64,000 nt of DNA. Origin: Selaginella tamariscina. Lineage: Eukaryota; Streptophyta; Lycopodiopsida; Selaginellales; Selaginellaceae. Positions within the stretch are counted from its first letter, which is position 1. Every line of letters starts with the position of its first letter. This document shows positions 1 through 10,467 of this stretch, in pieces. The notes beneath the pieces are model-generated. The model searched no databases. It was not told the origin of the DNA and was given only the letters and a program-made list of their open reading frames with translations. Made by a program: the position numbers and the translations under genes. The stretch lies in the NCBI GenBank assembly GCA_003024785.1, contig PUQB01000108.1:266907-330906 (forward strand), given 5' to 3'.

Positions 1-40
1 GAAGACATACTTTATCTCCAGTATTAAACATATTGTCCTG
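1..40 (-). pseudogene. DUF7869-type transposase, 5' exon fragment (X-A)
   Basis: On the minus strand the sequence TTTATGTGCAG at 41-51 looks like a splice acceptor. The bases from 40 down to 1 read DNMFNTGDKVCL, the start of the same exon seen at 44653 in X-B. The rest of the gene lies to the left of the window. The reading rests on comparison with X-B. Confidence 0.5.
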
Positions 41-179
41 CACATAAATAATTGTTATTTATGATATCTGTTTATGCAATATTTCTAAGAAATCTGAATG
101 CGGTTGCTTAATAATATGCATGTGCAATAATACATAATTATGTATAGATAATATCTCATGCTTTGATTAATACAACTGA

Positions 180-920
180 TGGGCGGGATTAATCCCGCCC
201 ACTCCCTCCGACGAGGAACGGTCGGCGGGATTAATCCCGCCGCCGACTCACCCCTTCGGAGAGAGTCGGCGGGATTAATCCCGCCGCGACTCTCCGCGAG
301 GAAGACGGCGGGATTAATCCCGCCGCCTCCTCTCGGGAGCGGCGGGATTAATCCCGCCGACTCCTCCGACGAGGAAGTCGGCGGGATTAATCCCGCCGCA
401 TCCCTCGCGAGAGAGTCGGCGGGATTAATCCCGCCGCTCCTCCCGAGGAAGAGGCGGGATTAATCCGCCGCCTCTTCCTGTCGGAGAGAGGCGGCGGGAT
501 TAATCCCGCCCACAATCTTACGACGGGGAATGGGCGGCGGGATTAATCCCGCCATAACTCTCTCCAAACTATGATTTCAAAGAGATTCGGGATAAATCCT
601 GCCCACAAATCTTTAAAACAGGGAAGTGGTGGCGAGATTAATCCCGCCACCTTCTCTGCCTCCTAAAATGGTTGGCGGGATTAATCCCGCCGACAACTCT
701 TTCTAATAAATTCAAGTAACTCTTCATCAGTTGAGAGGTTATCGGCGGGATTAATCCGCCGCTCTTTTTAGGCGGAGAAGCATTGCCCGACTAATGCTAT
801 GAGATGGGCGGATTAATCCCGCCACCTCTTCAAAGAGGCGAAAAAAAATGGCCGGATTAATCCCGCCGCCCCTAACCGAGAATATTAAGTTAAAAGGATA
901 TTTAAACGGGATAAATCCCT
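180..920. repeat. Palindrome array 1 of X-A (GGCGGGATTAATCCCGCC)
   Basis: About sixteen copies of the 18-bp perfect palindrome GGCGGGATTAATCCCGCC or close variants occur here. The first ten are spaced about 35-45 bp apart. Spacers are short, GC-rich and themselves partly complementary (GACGAGGAAG, GAGAGTCGG). Copies become more degenerate to the right (GGCGAGATTAATCC, ACGGGATAAATCC). Reading frames with the repeated peptide GGINPA are just translations of the palindrome. The array lies between the divergent transposase and methylase genes. Binding site, methylation target and recombination hairpin are all possible roles, and none is shown. Confidence 0.9.
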
Positions 921-1066
921 AACGGAATATATTGTAATCCTAATGCATTCCTAAACCCCTAAATTCTAATTTTAAGAGAGAATGTAAGAGAGTGAATCTT
1001 TATAAGTATATTTAAATTTGTTTATAATACTTACTTGTAAACAGCACTGAAGGCGCCGTGCTTTCC

Positions 1067-1076
1067 TATAAAAATA
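1067..1076 (+). promoter_or_regulatory. Possible TATA box between the divergent X genes
   Basis: TATAAAAATA follows a conserved GGCGCCGTGCTTTCC block. The same block with TATAAATAATA is kept at 45607-45617 in X-B while much of the surrounding AT-rich sequence differs. Conservation and position suggest a core promoter, but which gene it would serve is unknown; the next plus-strand gene starts about 4.7 kb away. Confidence 0.25.
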
Positions 1077-1429
1077 GCACCCAATTTAATCGCTCCTGAG
1101 CTGATCACTATGAAGAAAAAAGAAAATCTAAGAGTGAAAAATACAGAAATGAAGAAACCCTTGCCGGAGAAAGAACCAGATCTGAATTTGAGTGGGAAAT
1201 TAAATGCATTTTCAAATTTACATGTCAGACCGACAATACTATGTCAGAAATTCAAATTTTTGAAAAAAGAAAGAAAAAAAATTTAAGATGAGTTGACACA
1301 AATAACCGACACTCTGACATATATACTCTCCAATTCCAATGAGTTTTAAAATTGCATTTAATGTTATTCAAGTGATTCAAGCTGTTTAATATTACGAAAT
1401 TTTAGTAATTATTCTACATTCTTAATATT

Positions 1430-2200
1430 CAAGTATATTTTATTTATTATATATATAATATATATATATATACAATAAATAAATTGATATATTATGTATC
1501 ATTTAAAATATATTCATAGTCTGTTTATTATTATTATTTTCTTAATTACTCGAGTATTAATTTTATTTCCTACTATTAATGGGATATTCTTTATTATTTT
1601 CTTAATATTTGAAGAATATTCCAATATTAAACCTGATTATCATAATTAAATTAGTCTTGTTCTTAATTATTCAGTAATTATTCTACATTTGTATATATTA
1701 ATGGGATTTTCTCAATTAATTATTTTTAAGAATATTCATGTTAAACCTTATTATCAATATTAAATTAATATATATTATTAAAACTATATATGACTAATAT
1801 TATAAAATATTATTATTATGTATAATTAAATATGTTCATATGTGTATATTAATATCATTTCCTTAATTACTTGAGTAATTAATCTTCTTTATATTAATGG
1901 GATATTCTTTATTATTTTCTTATTATTCCAAGAATATTCCAATATTAAACATGATTATGATAATTAATTTAGTTAATTATTTGAGTACTTAATTTACATT
2001 TGTATATATTAATGGGATTTTCTCAATTAATTTCTTATTATTTCAAGAATATTTCAATGTTAAACCTTTTATCAATATTAAATTAATATATATTATTAAA
2101 ACTATATATGGCTATATATTAGATAAAATCATATATTATTATGTATAATTTAAAATATGTTCATAGTGTGTTTATTAATATTATTTTCTTAATTATTCGA
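1430..2200. repeat. AT-rich tandem block with four copies of a TTAATGGGAT unit
   Basis: Four related segments begin near 1577, 1699, 1897 and 2009. Each starts with TTAATGGGAT and runs through a TTATTTTCTTATT stretch to CAAGAATATTCC and a TTAAACCT-type end. The same four-copy layout is in X-B near 46066-46620. A TA-rich run lies at 1445-1480. No gene is seen from 920 to 4160. Confidence 0.75.
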
Positions 2201-3646
2201 TGTTTGTTTTGCACACATATATAAACACAATCATAATTTATATATACACGCATTACAAGAACACTTACAAAACACATATGCACACACATGCACAAGCCGA
2301 TGAGTGGATCACGATATAGATAAAGCATCTAGCTTTGTATTTATGATATAGAGTTTAAACAAAACCAAATATTACATACACATGTAATATGTATGTATGT
2401 CTGTGTGTATACACGTGTGTATGTATATATGTGTACTAATATATGCAATGTGTACGATTTTAATTGTTAACACTCTCTCTCTTCTCTTATACATACACAG
2501 TGTCACCATGCATAATCCCTTCTCTCATACATACATACCATGCATGATCCATAATATGGACTGATGTTACAATATTATGTACTATGTATGTATATCTGTG
2601 TATAATATGTGTACTAATATATGTAATGTGTACAAAATTAATTTTTCAACACTCTCTCTTCTCTCATACATACACACATGCATGATCCATCCTAAACCCT
2701 AAACCCTAAACCCTATGTAACACAATGAATTTACACATGTAATATGTATGTATGTCTGTGTGTATGTATATATGTGTACTAATATATGCAATGTGTATGA
2801 ATTTAATTTGTTAATACTCTCTCTCTTCTCTCATACATACACACCATGCATGATTCATGTTAATATGTACTGTCTCTCTTCTCTCAAACATACACACCAT
2901 GCATGATCCATAATATGTACTGTCTCTCTTCTCTCATACATACACACCATGCATGATCCATAATATGTACTGTCTCTCTAATATTATGTACTAATATATG
3001 TATGTCTATGTGTATAATACTATGTGTGTATATATGTATTTTTACACGTGAAACTTTAACATTCTCATGGACACACACATGTCAAACCCCTGCATGATTT
3101 ATATTTTTGGGGTGTATGTGATACACCCACGCACACGCACATGCTGATAATATAATGAAAGAATATTTGTTTAGGGCAAATCTATATTTATTCTTTTTAG
3201 GGTTTAAGTATATTCTTAGAAGGAATATTTGATTAGGTTAATATATATTCTATTCCTTAGGGTTTAGGTATATTCTTAGGGCTTTAGAAAGAAAGGCGGC
3301 GGAGGCGGTGGCTGTGGAAATTTCCCTTTCTCTCACACACATGTGAGATCTCTCTCTCTCACACACGCACACTCCTGAGTTTTTTTTTTTTTTTTTTATT
3401 CACATATACATTTATATGTTGTGTTATCTTAATAATAAAATTTATTTATCTATCTCTCTCACACACACGCACACTCCTATTTATCTGTTGGATTTTATTT
3501 GTTTCGCTCACACACGCATACACACGATATACATTATAACACATATATATATACCTATATACATATATACATACAGATATTATGTGTACCAGTATCTGTA
3601 TAATTTTATTTATTTATCTATCTCTCTCGCACACACACGTACACTC

Positions 3647-3679
<33 letters not shown>

Positions 3680-3896
3680 CATATATATAATATACACACA
3701 TATATAATATATATGTGTGTGTGTGTGTTGTTTATCTGTATGATTTTATTTGTTTCGCTCACACACGCATACACACGATATACATATACACATATATATA
3801 TACTTATGTACATATATACATACATATATTATGTGTACAGTATCGTATAATTTATTTATTTATTAATTTTATCTCTCGCACACCATGCAACTCCTG

Positions 3897-3927
<31 letters not shown>

Positions 3928-4160
3928 TTGTTTATCTGTATGATTTTATTTGTTTCGCTCACACACGCATACACGATATACATATACACATATATATACC
4001 TATGTAGATATATACATACATATATTATGTGTACCAGTATCTGTATAATTTTATTTATTTATCTATCTCTGGCACACACACGCACTCTCCTACACACACA
4101 TATACATATACATATATATATATATGTGTGTATCTGTATAATTTAAATTTAATTTATAAC
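2200..4160. repeat. Microsatellite-rich block of X-A
   Basis: The block mixes (CA)n, (TG)n, (TA)n, CTCTCT runs and ACATAC/GTATGT runs. A 50-60 bp motif (CTCTCTTCTCTCATACATACACACCATGCATGATCC) recurs about five times between 2460 and 2975. A longer unit with TTTATCTGTATGATTTTATTTG and CTCACACACGCATACAC recurs three times between 3480 and 4060. Frames here encode only Ile/Tyr/His/Thr low-complexity peptide and are not genes. Confidence 0.8.
2691..2715. repeat. Short plant-telomere-type CCCTAAA tract
   Basis: About three and a half units of CCCTAAA sit inside the microsatellite block of X-A. The matching part of X-B (around 47330) has no such run. It is too short to be a telomere and is probably replication slippage or repair filler. 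Confidence 0.8.
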
Positions 4161-5282
4161 GGCGGGATAATCCCGCTGCTATATGGATAGCCCCGCGGGC
4201 AGTGGATTAATCCTGCCGCTATATGGTTAGAGCCTCGGCGGCGGGATTAATCCCGCCACTCATCTGTTACCCTCATGAGCGGCAGGATTAATCCCCCGCT
4301 GAGGCCCTTCATGCAAGTCATGAGGTGGCGGGATTAATCCCGCCCTTCACGCAGGCTATATTGGTTAGCCTCATGAGCAGCAGGATTAATCCCGTCGCCA
4401 AGGAGGCTAACCGAAGAGCGGTAGGATAATCCCGCCGCAGCCCATGCCCTGCGCGGAATGCGGTGGGATTTATCCCGCCGACAATGGCATCTGTGAAGGG
4501 CCTAAGCAGCAGGATTAATCCTGCCGCATTTTGCGTAGGGCATGGGCGTGTGGCAGGATTAATCCACCGACAATGGCCTGCGTGAGGGGCCTAGGCGGCG
4601 GGATTAATCCTGCCGCACACCCATGCCCTGTGCGGAAGTCGGCGAGATTAATTCCGCCACTCATGTCATGCGTGAAGTGCCTGGGCGGCGGGATTAATCC
4701 GGCCGCACGCCCATGCACTGCACGGAGTGCGGCGGGATTAATCCCGCCGCATGCCCATGCCATGCGCGGAGTGTGGCAGGATTAATCTGCCGCACGCCCA
4801 TGCCCTGCAGGGCAGTGGGATTAATCCCGCCCCTCACCCATCCCTTCTCAGAGGGCGGGGGTGCCACCCATATATATGTGTGTGTGCGCATGAATTACGA
4901 GAGGGGCGGGATTAATCTCGCCGACCCTTCTATGCCTGGTGGCGAGATAAATCCTGCCACCCTTCTTTTTTTCCTCCATTGGTGAGTCGAATCAATCTCG
5001 ACCACCTCTGTCTGAGACGAAAAGGTTTACAGCATACCAATGGAGGGGACTGAGAAGGGTGGCAAGATTAATTTCAGCATCTCCTACATGGTGGGCGAGA
5101 TTAATCCCGCTGCCTTTCTGGAGCCCTTAAAGGGGTGTGACAAATAAATCCTGCCCAGTTCTCTAAGGGTGGCGAGATTAATCCGCACACCCATTCGTGG
5201 CCTCCAGAAAGGTGGCGAGATTAATACCGCCCACCCTTTCAGGAGGCATAAAAGGGGTGGCGAGATTAATCCGTCCTACCTT
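4161..5282. repeat. Palindrome array 2 of X-A
   Basis: Some twenty-five degenerate copies of the GGCGGGATTAATCCCGCC palindrome run up to about 300 bp before the leader of the methylase gene. They are more diverged than in array 1 (GGCAGGATTAATCC, GGCGAGATTAATCC). Spacers between 4430 and 4830 are enriched in CATGCCCTGC and GCGTG. The next 490 bases (5283-5777) hold no palindrome and look like a promoter or leader for the following gene. Confidence 0.85.
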
Positions 5283-5777
5283 CCAGGTGAATATATATGT
5301 GTATTAATATTATAAGTTGCATATCTCATTTTATTTACTTTTATCATCTTATCATAATATTTTGAGTAAAAACTAGTAATCTATGTGAAACTATCCGTAG
5401 TTCACATTTGTGGTGGTTCTAAAACTAAATGTTATCTGTCTTTTGCACTAGCACAAAGGTGAGCTTTGGACAGTTAATCCCATCCACTTCTCTTTGAGAC
5501 AAAGGGGTGTATGTGAATTTATCTGTGTATTAATTTTTTTATTCGGGTTTATACAAGTGTGTGTGCGTTTTTATATGAATTGTATTCATAGTGTATTATT
5601 TTGCAGAAGGACGATTTGATCAAACAAGGAGATTCAGTCATTAGTATGGAGTTGTCGTCAAATTCTGGGTAAGAATTAAAATAAAATCTGTTATACTCGG
5701 ATATGTGCTTGAAGAACTAATCATTTTTATATTCAGAGTGGAATTGAGGTGACATTGAAGACGAGAGAGGAGAAGAG

Positions 5778-8725
5778 ATGGGCAGGGGATTCTGGAATCA
5801 ACTTGGCCATATTTTAAATAAACAGGAAGAGCATTGGAGCAACCATGGTGTTGTCAAACTAACCTCTGTCACATCGCATGGACAAGCAAAACAATGGAAA
5901 GTAGATTTACTAGTCAAGCACCCGAAAGCAAGCTGCGAACCCAGATTGGACGATGCTGACACATATGCCTTGTTTCCATCCAATGTCACGTTCTCGGATC
6001 CAGAGGTCGCCAGTTACAACATTAATCTCGGGTGGTCTTGTCGACTTGTGGATAATGATGTTCACGTGTTCACTAATGATGTTGACTGTGGAGTTCTTCT
6101 TCAACTCAACGAAAGCCCATTATGGAGGGGATCCAATTAGATGTCTACTTCGAAGATCTTCAGACTCATCGAGTAGGTGTATTCTCAGCAGAGATTGCTT
6201 CACAATACAGAACATCCACAAGTGGAGCAATCGTCCCTCTTCACATTGAAGAAGAACACAGACATCATTAAGGAGATTGAGAGGGTGGCTCGGTCCTAGG
6301 TTCTTTACAGATCACATTCAATTTATTTAGGAATCTTCGGAAACTGGAAGAGTGTGCCGAGAACATTAGAACAGCTGCAGTCGGGGATCACACATGTTGA
6401 TTCGGATGTAAAAGAAAATCATCAGTCATTTTGTCAGCTGCACCATGGCATCCCATGCTGCAATAAGCCACAAAGGAAATGATGTTGGATGATAGGATTT
6501 ATGAGTGTAGGGTTAAGTATTGCAGCGTCAACCCAAACTTCAATTACATGCCACTCAACCAGGAACGTGTAGCTGAGCTCATGGAGAAGATGAAGGACGA
6601 CAATTCTTACACCGTTCCACATAATGCTTTTGTGCCCATACTACGAAAGAAAGAAAGGCACTGAGAAAGTGTGGTCACAACACCAGAACAAATCACAAAG
6701 ATTCAGACGAGAATAAAAATCAATCAAGTACTACATCATTAGTGGCCAGCACACAATAACAGCAGCCCAACAACTTCTCGATGAACACAACAAAGGAACG
6801 ATGGCAACAAAACTTTCCGAGCATACCCGTGAGAAGCTGACAAAAAGATCGGCATTTTTAGCTAAGCCGAATCTCACAATCGAGCAGTACCATAAGTTAT
6901 CGGCGGAATGGGGCTGCCGACACCAACCACTACAACAGCAAAATATGGGAGAAGTTCAAACACACACGATCCGTGTGGGAACTCTTGGCGACCACAAAGA
7001 GCTATATGCAGGGAATACACAATGTGCGAATACCGGGTAAGCAAATTGTCTGGGGGATTTATCTCGCCGGTATATAATCTGTCTTTTTTTTCAGAGAGTT
7101 GAAGAAATTGTAGCAGTTGATTTTGCCCAGGTGGGCGGGAAGGAAACATCCTTTTTGATGATGTTGATTTCTTGTCCCAAGGATAGGATCTTTGCCAAAT
7201 GGTTGGGGATTATGGAATCCTTTTCAAAAGGAACACTGAAGAAGAAGTAGACAAGTGAAGGGGAGCCCTCAGAGAAGTCTGCAAAGAAACCCAGTAAGAC
7301 GCGAAGGCTAAGTCTGTTCAATCTACAAAGGATGTAGACAACGATTTCAAGCTCACATGGTTGAAGCCTTTAAATGGAACAACGATGGAGGAGATGGAAG
7401 TCTTGGCTGATTTGGTGATTGATGGCAAACTACAGATTAACAACAGCAGCCCACCTCTCCTTTTCATGTCAAGGCAATGGAGTTGAAGACGGTCAGGCAC
7501 TTCAAGGAGTGGTTGGGAATACACTACAAACTGGGTTGGACCTCGGCCTCAACATACGAAGAGGTCAGCAAATATTTGCATGTGACAAACGATGATATGC
7601 TTGTCGAATGGGTGAATCAATCGGAAGATCTGGGCAAGAATCTATTGCACGCCAACGCCAAAAAGGAGAACATTGCGATGATGCCCTTTCTTATGGCAGT
7701 CCTTCAGCAGCGGAGAACCGAGTTGAACCTTATAAAGGAGGATGCTACGAATCACGACAAGCCCTACAGATGTTTGTTGTTGGATTCAGAGACTTTATGG
7801 GGTAACATCACTGCTTGTAGGAAACCGTTTCAATTGTTCGTGATGGATCGTGGGTGTCAAAAAATCCTTCGACAGATAGGACACTAGAGGATTTGGTGGA
7901 GAAACTTAGCCGTGCAAGCATGTACAAAGAAGGTATTTATTATTGAATTCATGCTTGCACTCTTCACTGATACCTACGTTTTCAGGTATTTATTTCTTGA
8001 TTCTTGCTCATGTCACCGATACTTTTGCCTTTGCCTTCGCCAAGAAGAATAGACATTGTTGGATAGGATTTTATATAAACGATGCTGATCCCAAGTGCAT
8101 TGAACGGTTGTTCACTTGGTTGTTAGGAATGCGCCAAACAATTTCAAACTTTCAAATGACTGGCCAGGCATCTGTTTGCGCTCCAACGGGCTTAAACCTC
8201 CATCTGATACACCGATAGCTGAGAGGGACGTATTTGGCAATGTACGTTATCCAAACATCACAAGTCAGGCTGCACGGAGCATCGTCAACTTGATCAGGGG
8301 TCCTCACAGTGATGCATGGGGTTTTGACTACTGCACTAGGGGATCCGTTTTGAAGGAGTGTTACCTTCGGGATAAATGTGTGTTTGCCGTTGAAAAGGAT
8401 AAGACCATGGTTGAGGACCTGAACAAGTGAAAGAGAGGTTCTCAACTGACTACCCTAACAAACCCATAAAGGAGTATTTGGGAATTTCCTCCCGAGAAGT
8501 GCGATAGTTCTGATGCTGAATCTGGTTCAATGTCGGAATCTGAGGACGATTTTCAATCAGATATTGGACCGGAAGTTATCTCGAAGAATACAAATCAATT
8601 CACATACTTCATTATCCATGGAAATATCAACAGAAGATACGGAAGATCATGAACAACCTTCTAAGCGGCTAAAACCTTCTTTGCCTCACTTAGAAGGTAA
8701 TAGCGAAAAAGAATTGTTAGAGTGA
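5778..8725 (+). pseudogene. ParB-like / DNA amino-methyltransferase fusion gene (type 1), X-A copy
   Basis: Parts can be read in order. An N-terminal domain of unknown family (LTSVTSHGQAKQWK near 5850) comes first. A ParB/sulfiredoxin-like domain follows, with LNQERVAELMEKMKDD (near 6553) and SGQHTITAAQQLLDE (near 6740). After 7840 comes a DNA methyltransferase-like half: FQLFVMD at the place of motif IV and a later motif I-like DYCTRGSVLKECYLRD leading to VFAVEKD (8326-8400). Motif IV before motif I fits the beta class of N4-cytosine/N6-adenine enzymes. The C-terminal tail is acidic (SESEDDFQSD) with a basic PSKRLKPS. Two tiny GT-AG introns are likely (7037-7094 and 7933-7985), so the gene is eukaryotic in form. 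Frameshifts near 6120, 6660, 7020, 7250, 7480 and 8430 break it. The usual DPPY-type residues after the motif IV aspartate are not seen, so activity of even an intact version is uncertain. Confidence 0.7.
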
Positions 8726-8879
8726 CGAATACTTGTAAATGAGTGTAACATAAGGCATTTTTGTATATTTCGTTTATATTTGTACAGAAAATAAATTCTC
8801 AAGGATTAATGAAGCTTTTAGTTCAAACATGGGTCACACATTAACAAGGTAAATAATGTACCTTGATAATTATAAGGTC

Positions 8880-9828
8880 AGCTAATTATCATTTTGCAAT
8901 GTAATGAAACAGTTGAGAACATGGATTTTCAGCATTGCCATGAGGTAAGAGAGGGGTTTGGCAAAAATTTCTTGTGCCACATGTTAGAATGACAGAGTTC
9001 ATGCAGGAAATGGATAATAATGCAGCTCAAAACATCGTTACCATGGGGACCACTTTAGTTTTTTCATCACCATTTCTATTGCCTTCAGTTCCTAAATCAC
9101 TTTCTTCAGCGCCTACAATATCTAATCTTGTAAGGATGATGTACAATTAAATGATAAAGGAATAGGCAACGATATAGTGTCAACAGATAAATGTGAAAGG
9201 GAGCAAACAAGTGAGTTGCAAAGCATTCAAGAGGCAACGCTACCCCATGTTACCCATGGCCATATTGTGTTTTTGGATGTCAATGGTGTTCTACTTCATC
9301 GACAAAGGCCCGAGGATAGAAAAAAAGAAATCAAACAAGCAGATTTCATTCCTTGTCATGATAAATTTTGATATGATATTATTTTTCGTCCAGGGTTGAA
9401 CCGTCTCTTTCAAAAGCTTAAGGAGATGGGTGCATTTGTGGGGATTTGGTCATGCATGCAGATTCACAACTTGACACCGCTGCTGAATTTGCTTAAGAAA
9501 CATTGTAGTGTTGCAGAAGAGGTGATTCGTAAAGATTAGATTTTTGACCAGTGAATGTGTTATAAACCTTTCGAATTTCACAATATAGGAAAGGAAAGCA
9601 AGCCATACTTCTTCAAGAATGAAAGATTAATTGGGCTTCATGGGAGATCAATCAGTTAAAGATATTCTGATACCAATATCATCGATGAGCTAGTGAACTA
9701 CTTGGATACGTGCCTCAAAAAGAAGAATCTCGAAAACTTTTGTGAGCAGTATCCACCGTATAAACATTTCCTAACGCTTTTCTTTCTCGTGATTTTGAGT
9801 TTTATAAATGAAGAATAGTAACCGGGCG
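8880..9828 (+). pseudogene. HAD/FCP1-like phosphatase gene of family X, X-A copy
   Basis: The core starts near 9259 with HIVFLDVNGVLLHR. This is the first HAD motif of the FCP1/NLI-interacting phosphatase type, but with DVNG in place of DxDGT. It continues as DIIFRPGLNRLFQKLKEMG and VGIWSCM, the second HAD motif region (9375-9460). It ends with DELVNYLDTCLKKKN near 9690. A frameshift near 9370 and a stop near 9537 break it, and part of the 3' half present in X-B (53665-53770) is missing. The segment 8880-9176 is conserved between copies and may be an upstream exon. It lies about 150 bp after the methylase gene. HAD enzymes of this type remove phosphate from proteins, but no substrate can be inferred here. 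Confidence 0.6.
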
Positions 9829-10359
9829 CTTTACAATATTATTTTTAAGGAACGTCATTTTTTAGATGAGCCTTTATGCAGACCTGATCTTATCACATCT
9901 TATGTATTAAGAAGGATGGTAACTCCTAACTACATTCGTGAGAGTGTTAGGTGGTGGCAATAACATCAAGATATTGACCAAAATGATTTGATTAATCCGG
10001 AGAGTGATGATTTAGACAAAATGAGGAGATTTCTCTGTATGGTTAGGAAGAAAGTATTTATAAAAAAATTAATATGTTGATAAGGAAATGATTTCATTTG
10101 TAATTATGTTTGATAGTATTTTTTAATTATTGTAAATTATTTTTAGAATGAAGAATAATATGAATATTCTAAGATATTTTAGGAATATTCCTTACTAAAT
10201 AAGGTTATTTAAGGATTAATTTATTAATTAATTAATATTTAAGGCTTAATTACTTATTAATTAAATAATTAATTAATAATTAAAACTTAAGTATTAATTA
10301 GCAATTTATTTTATATTCCCATTTTCACATGTTATGCCCATTTTAGTTACAATGTGCAT
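9829..10359. other. AT-rich 3' end and terminal repeat of X-A
   Basis: This is non-coding, with many AATTAATTAA runs, ending in the right terminal inverted repeat (10333-10359, last bases AATGTGCAT). It matches the end of X-B at 53920-54453. Confidence 0.75.
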
Positions 10360-10452
10360 ACTTAGCATTGCTCACACAGGTGATAACGCCGAATGGCCAC
10401 TTGGCAGCCACGTGTTGCCACGTGTTGGCCCTTTGGGGTAAAACTCTTGACA
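10360..10452 (+). repeat. L3 5' LTR, remaining 3' part
   Basis: It starts with ACTTAGC, matching GACTTAGC at 28096, and ends with CTTGACA. X-A is inserted directly to the left, so ACTT is the likely target duplication of X-A. Confidence 0.8.
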
Positions 10453-10453
10453 A

Positions 10454-10467
10454 TTGGTATCATAGCC
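10454..10467 (+). other. L3 primer-binding site
   Basis: TTGGTATCATAGCC lies just after the LTR end. It matches the initiator-tRNA-Met type site (TGGTATCAGAGC) with one difference. Confidence 0.75.

Larger units (their letters stand above)
1..10359 (+). mobile_element. Family X DNA transposon, copy A (left end outside the window)
   Basis: This stretch is collinear with 44618-54453 of the complete copy X-B. It begins inside the first visible exon of the transposase gene. It then holds palindrome array 1, an AT-rich block, a microsatellite block, palindrome array 2, the ParB-methyltransferase gene and the phosphatase-like gene. The right terminus ends in GTGCAT at 10359, matching the X-B terminus with a few substitutions. 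It is followed by ACTT, and the sequence after that matches the LTR of L3 (compare 28098 onward), so the element sits inside that LTR. Both genes are broken by frameshifts, so the copy looks inactive. The left end and the left target duplication lie outside the window. Confidence 0.85.

Noticed and set aside
179..463. Open frame with repeated peptide GGINPA / AGLIPP (also at 4515-4985, 44971-45392 and 49059-49421)
   Set aside because: The peptide is just the translation of the 18-bp palindrome and its spacers. Frames on both strands are similarly open and none has a conserved start or end between copies.
3416..4146. Long plus-strand frames rich in Ile, Tyr, His and Thr
   Set aside because: They are translations of (CA)n, (TA)n and CTCT microsatellites.
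180..5282. Regularly spaced repeats resembling a CRISPR array
   Set aside because: The repeats are perfect palindromes with degenerate, similar spacers, in intron-bearing plant transposon DNA without cas genes.
5778..8725. Bacterial or phage contamination as source of the ParB-methylase gene
   Set aside because: The gene has GT-AG introns, lies within transposons with plant-type neighbours and recurs in several nested copies, so it is part of the nuclear genome.
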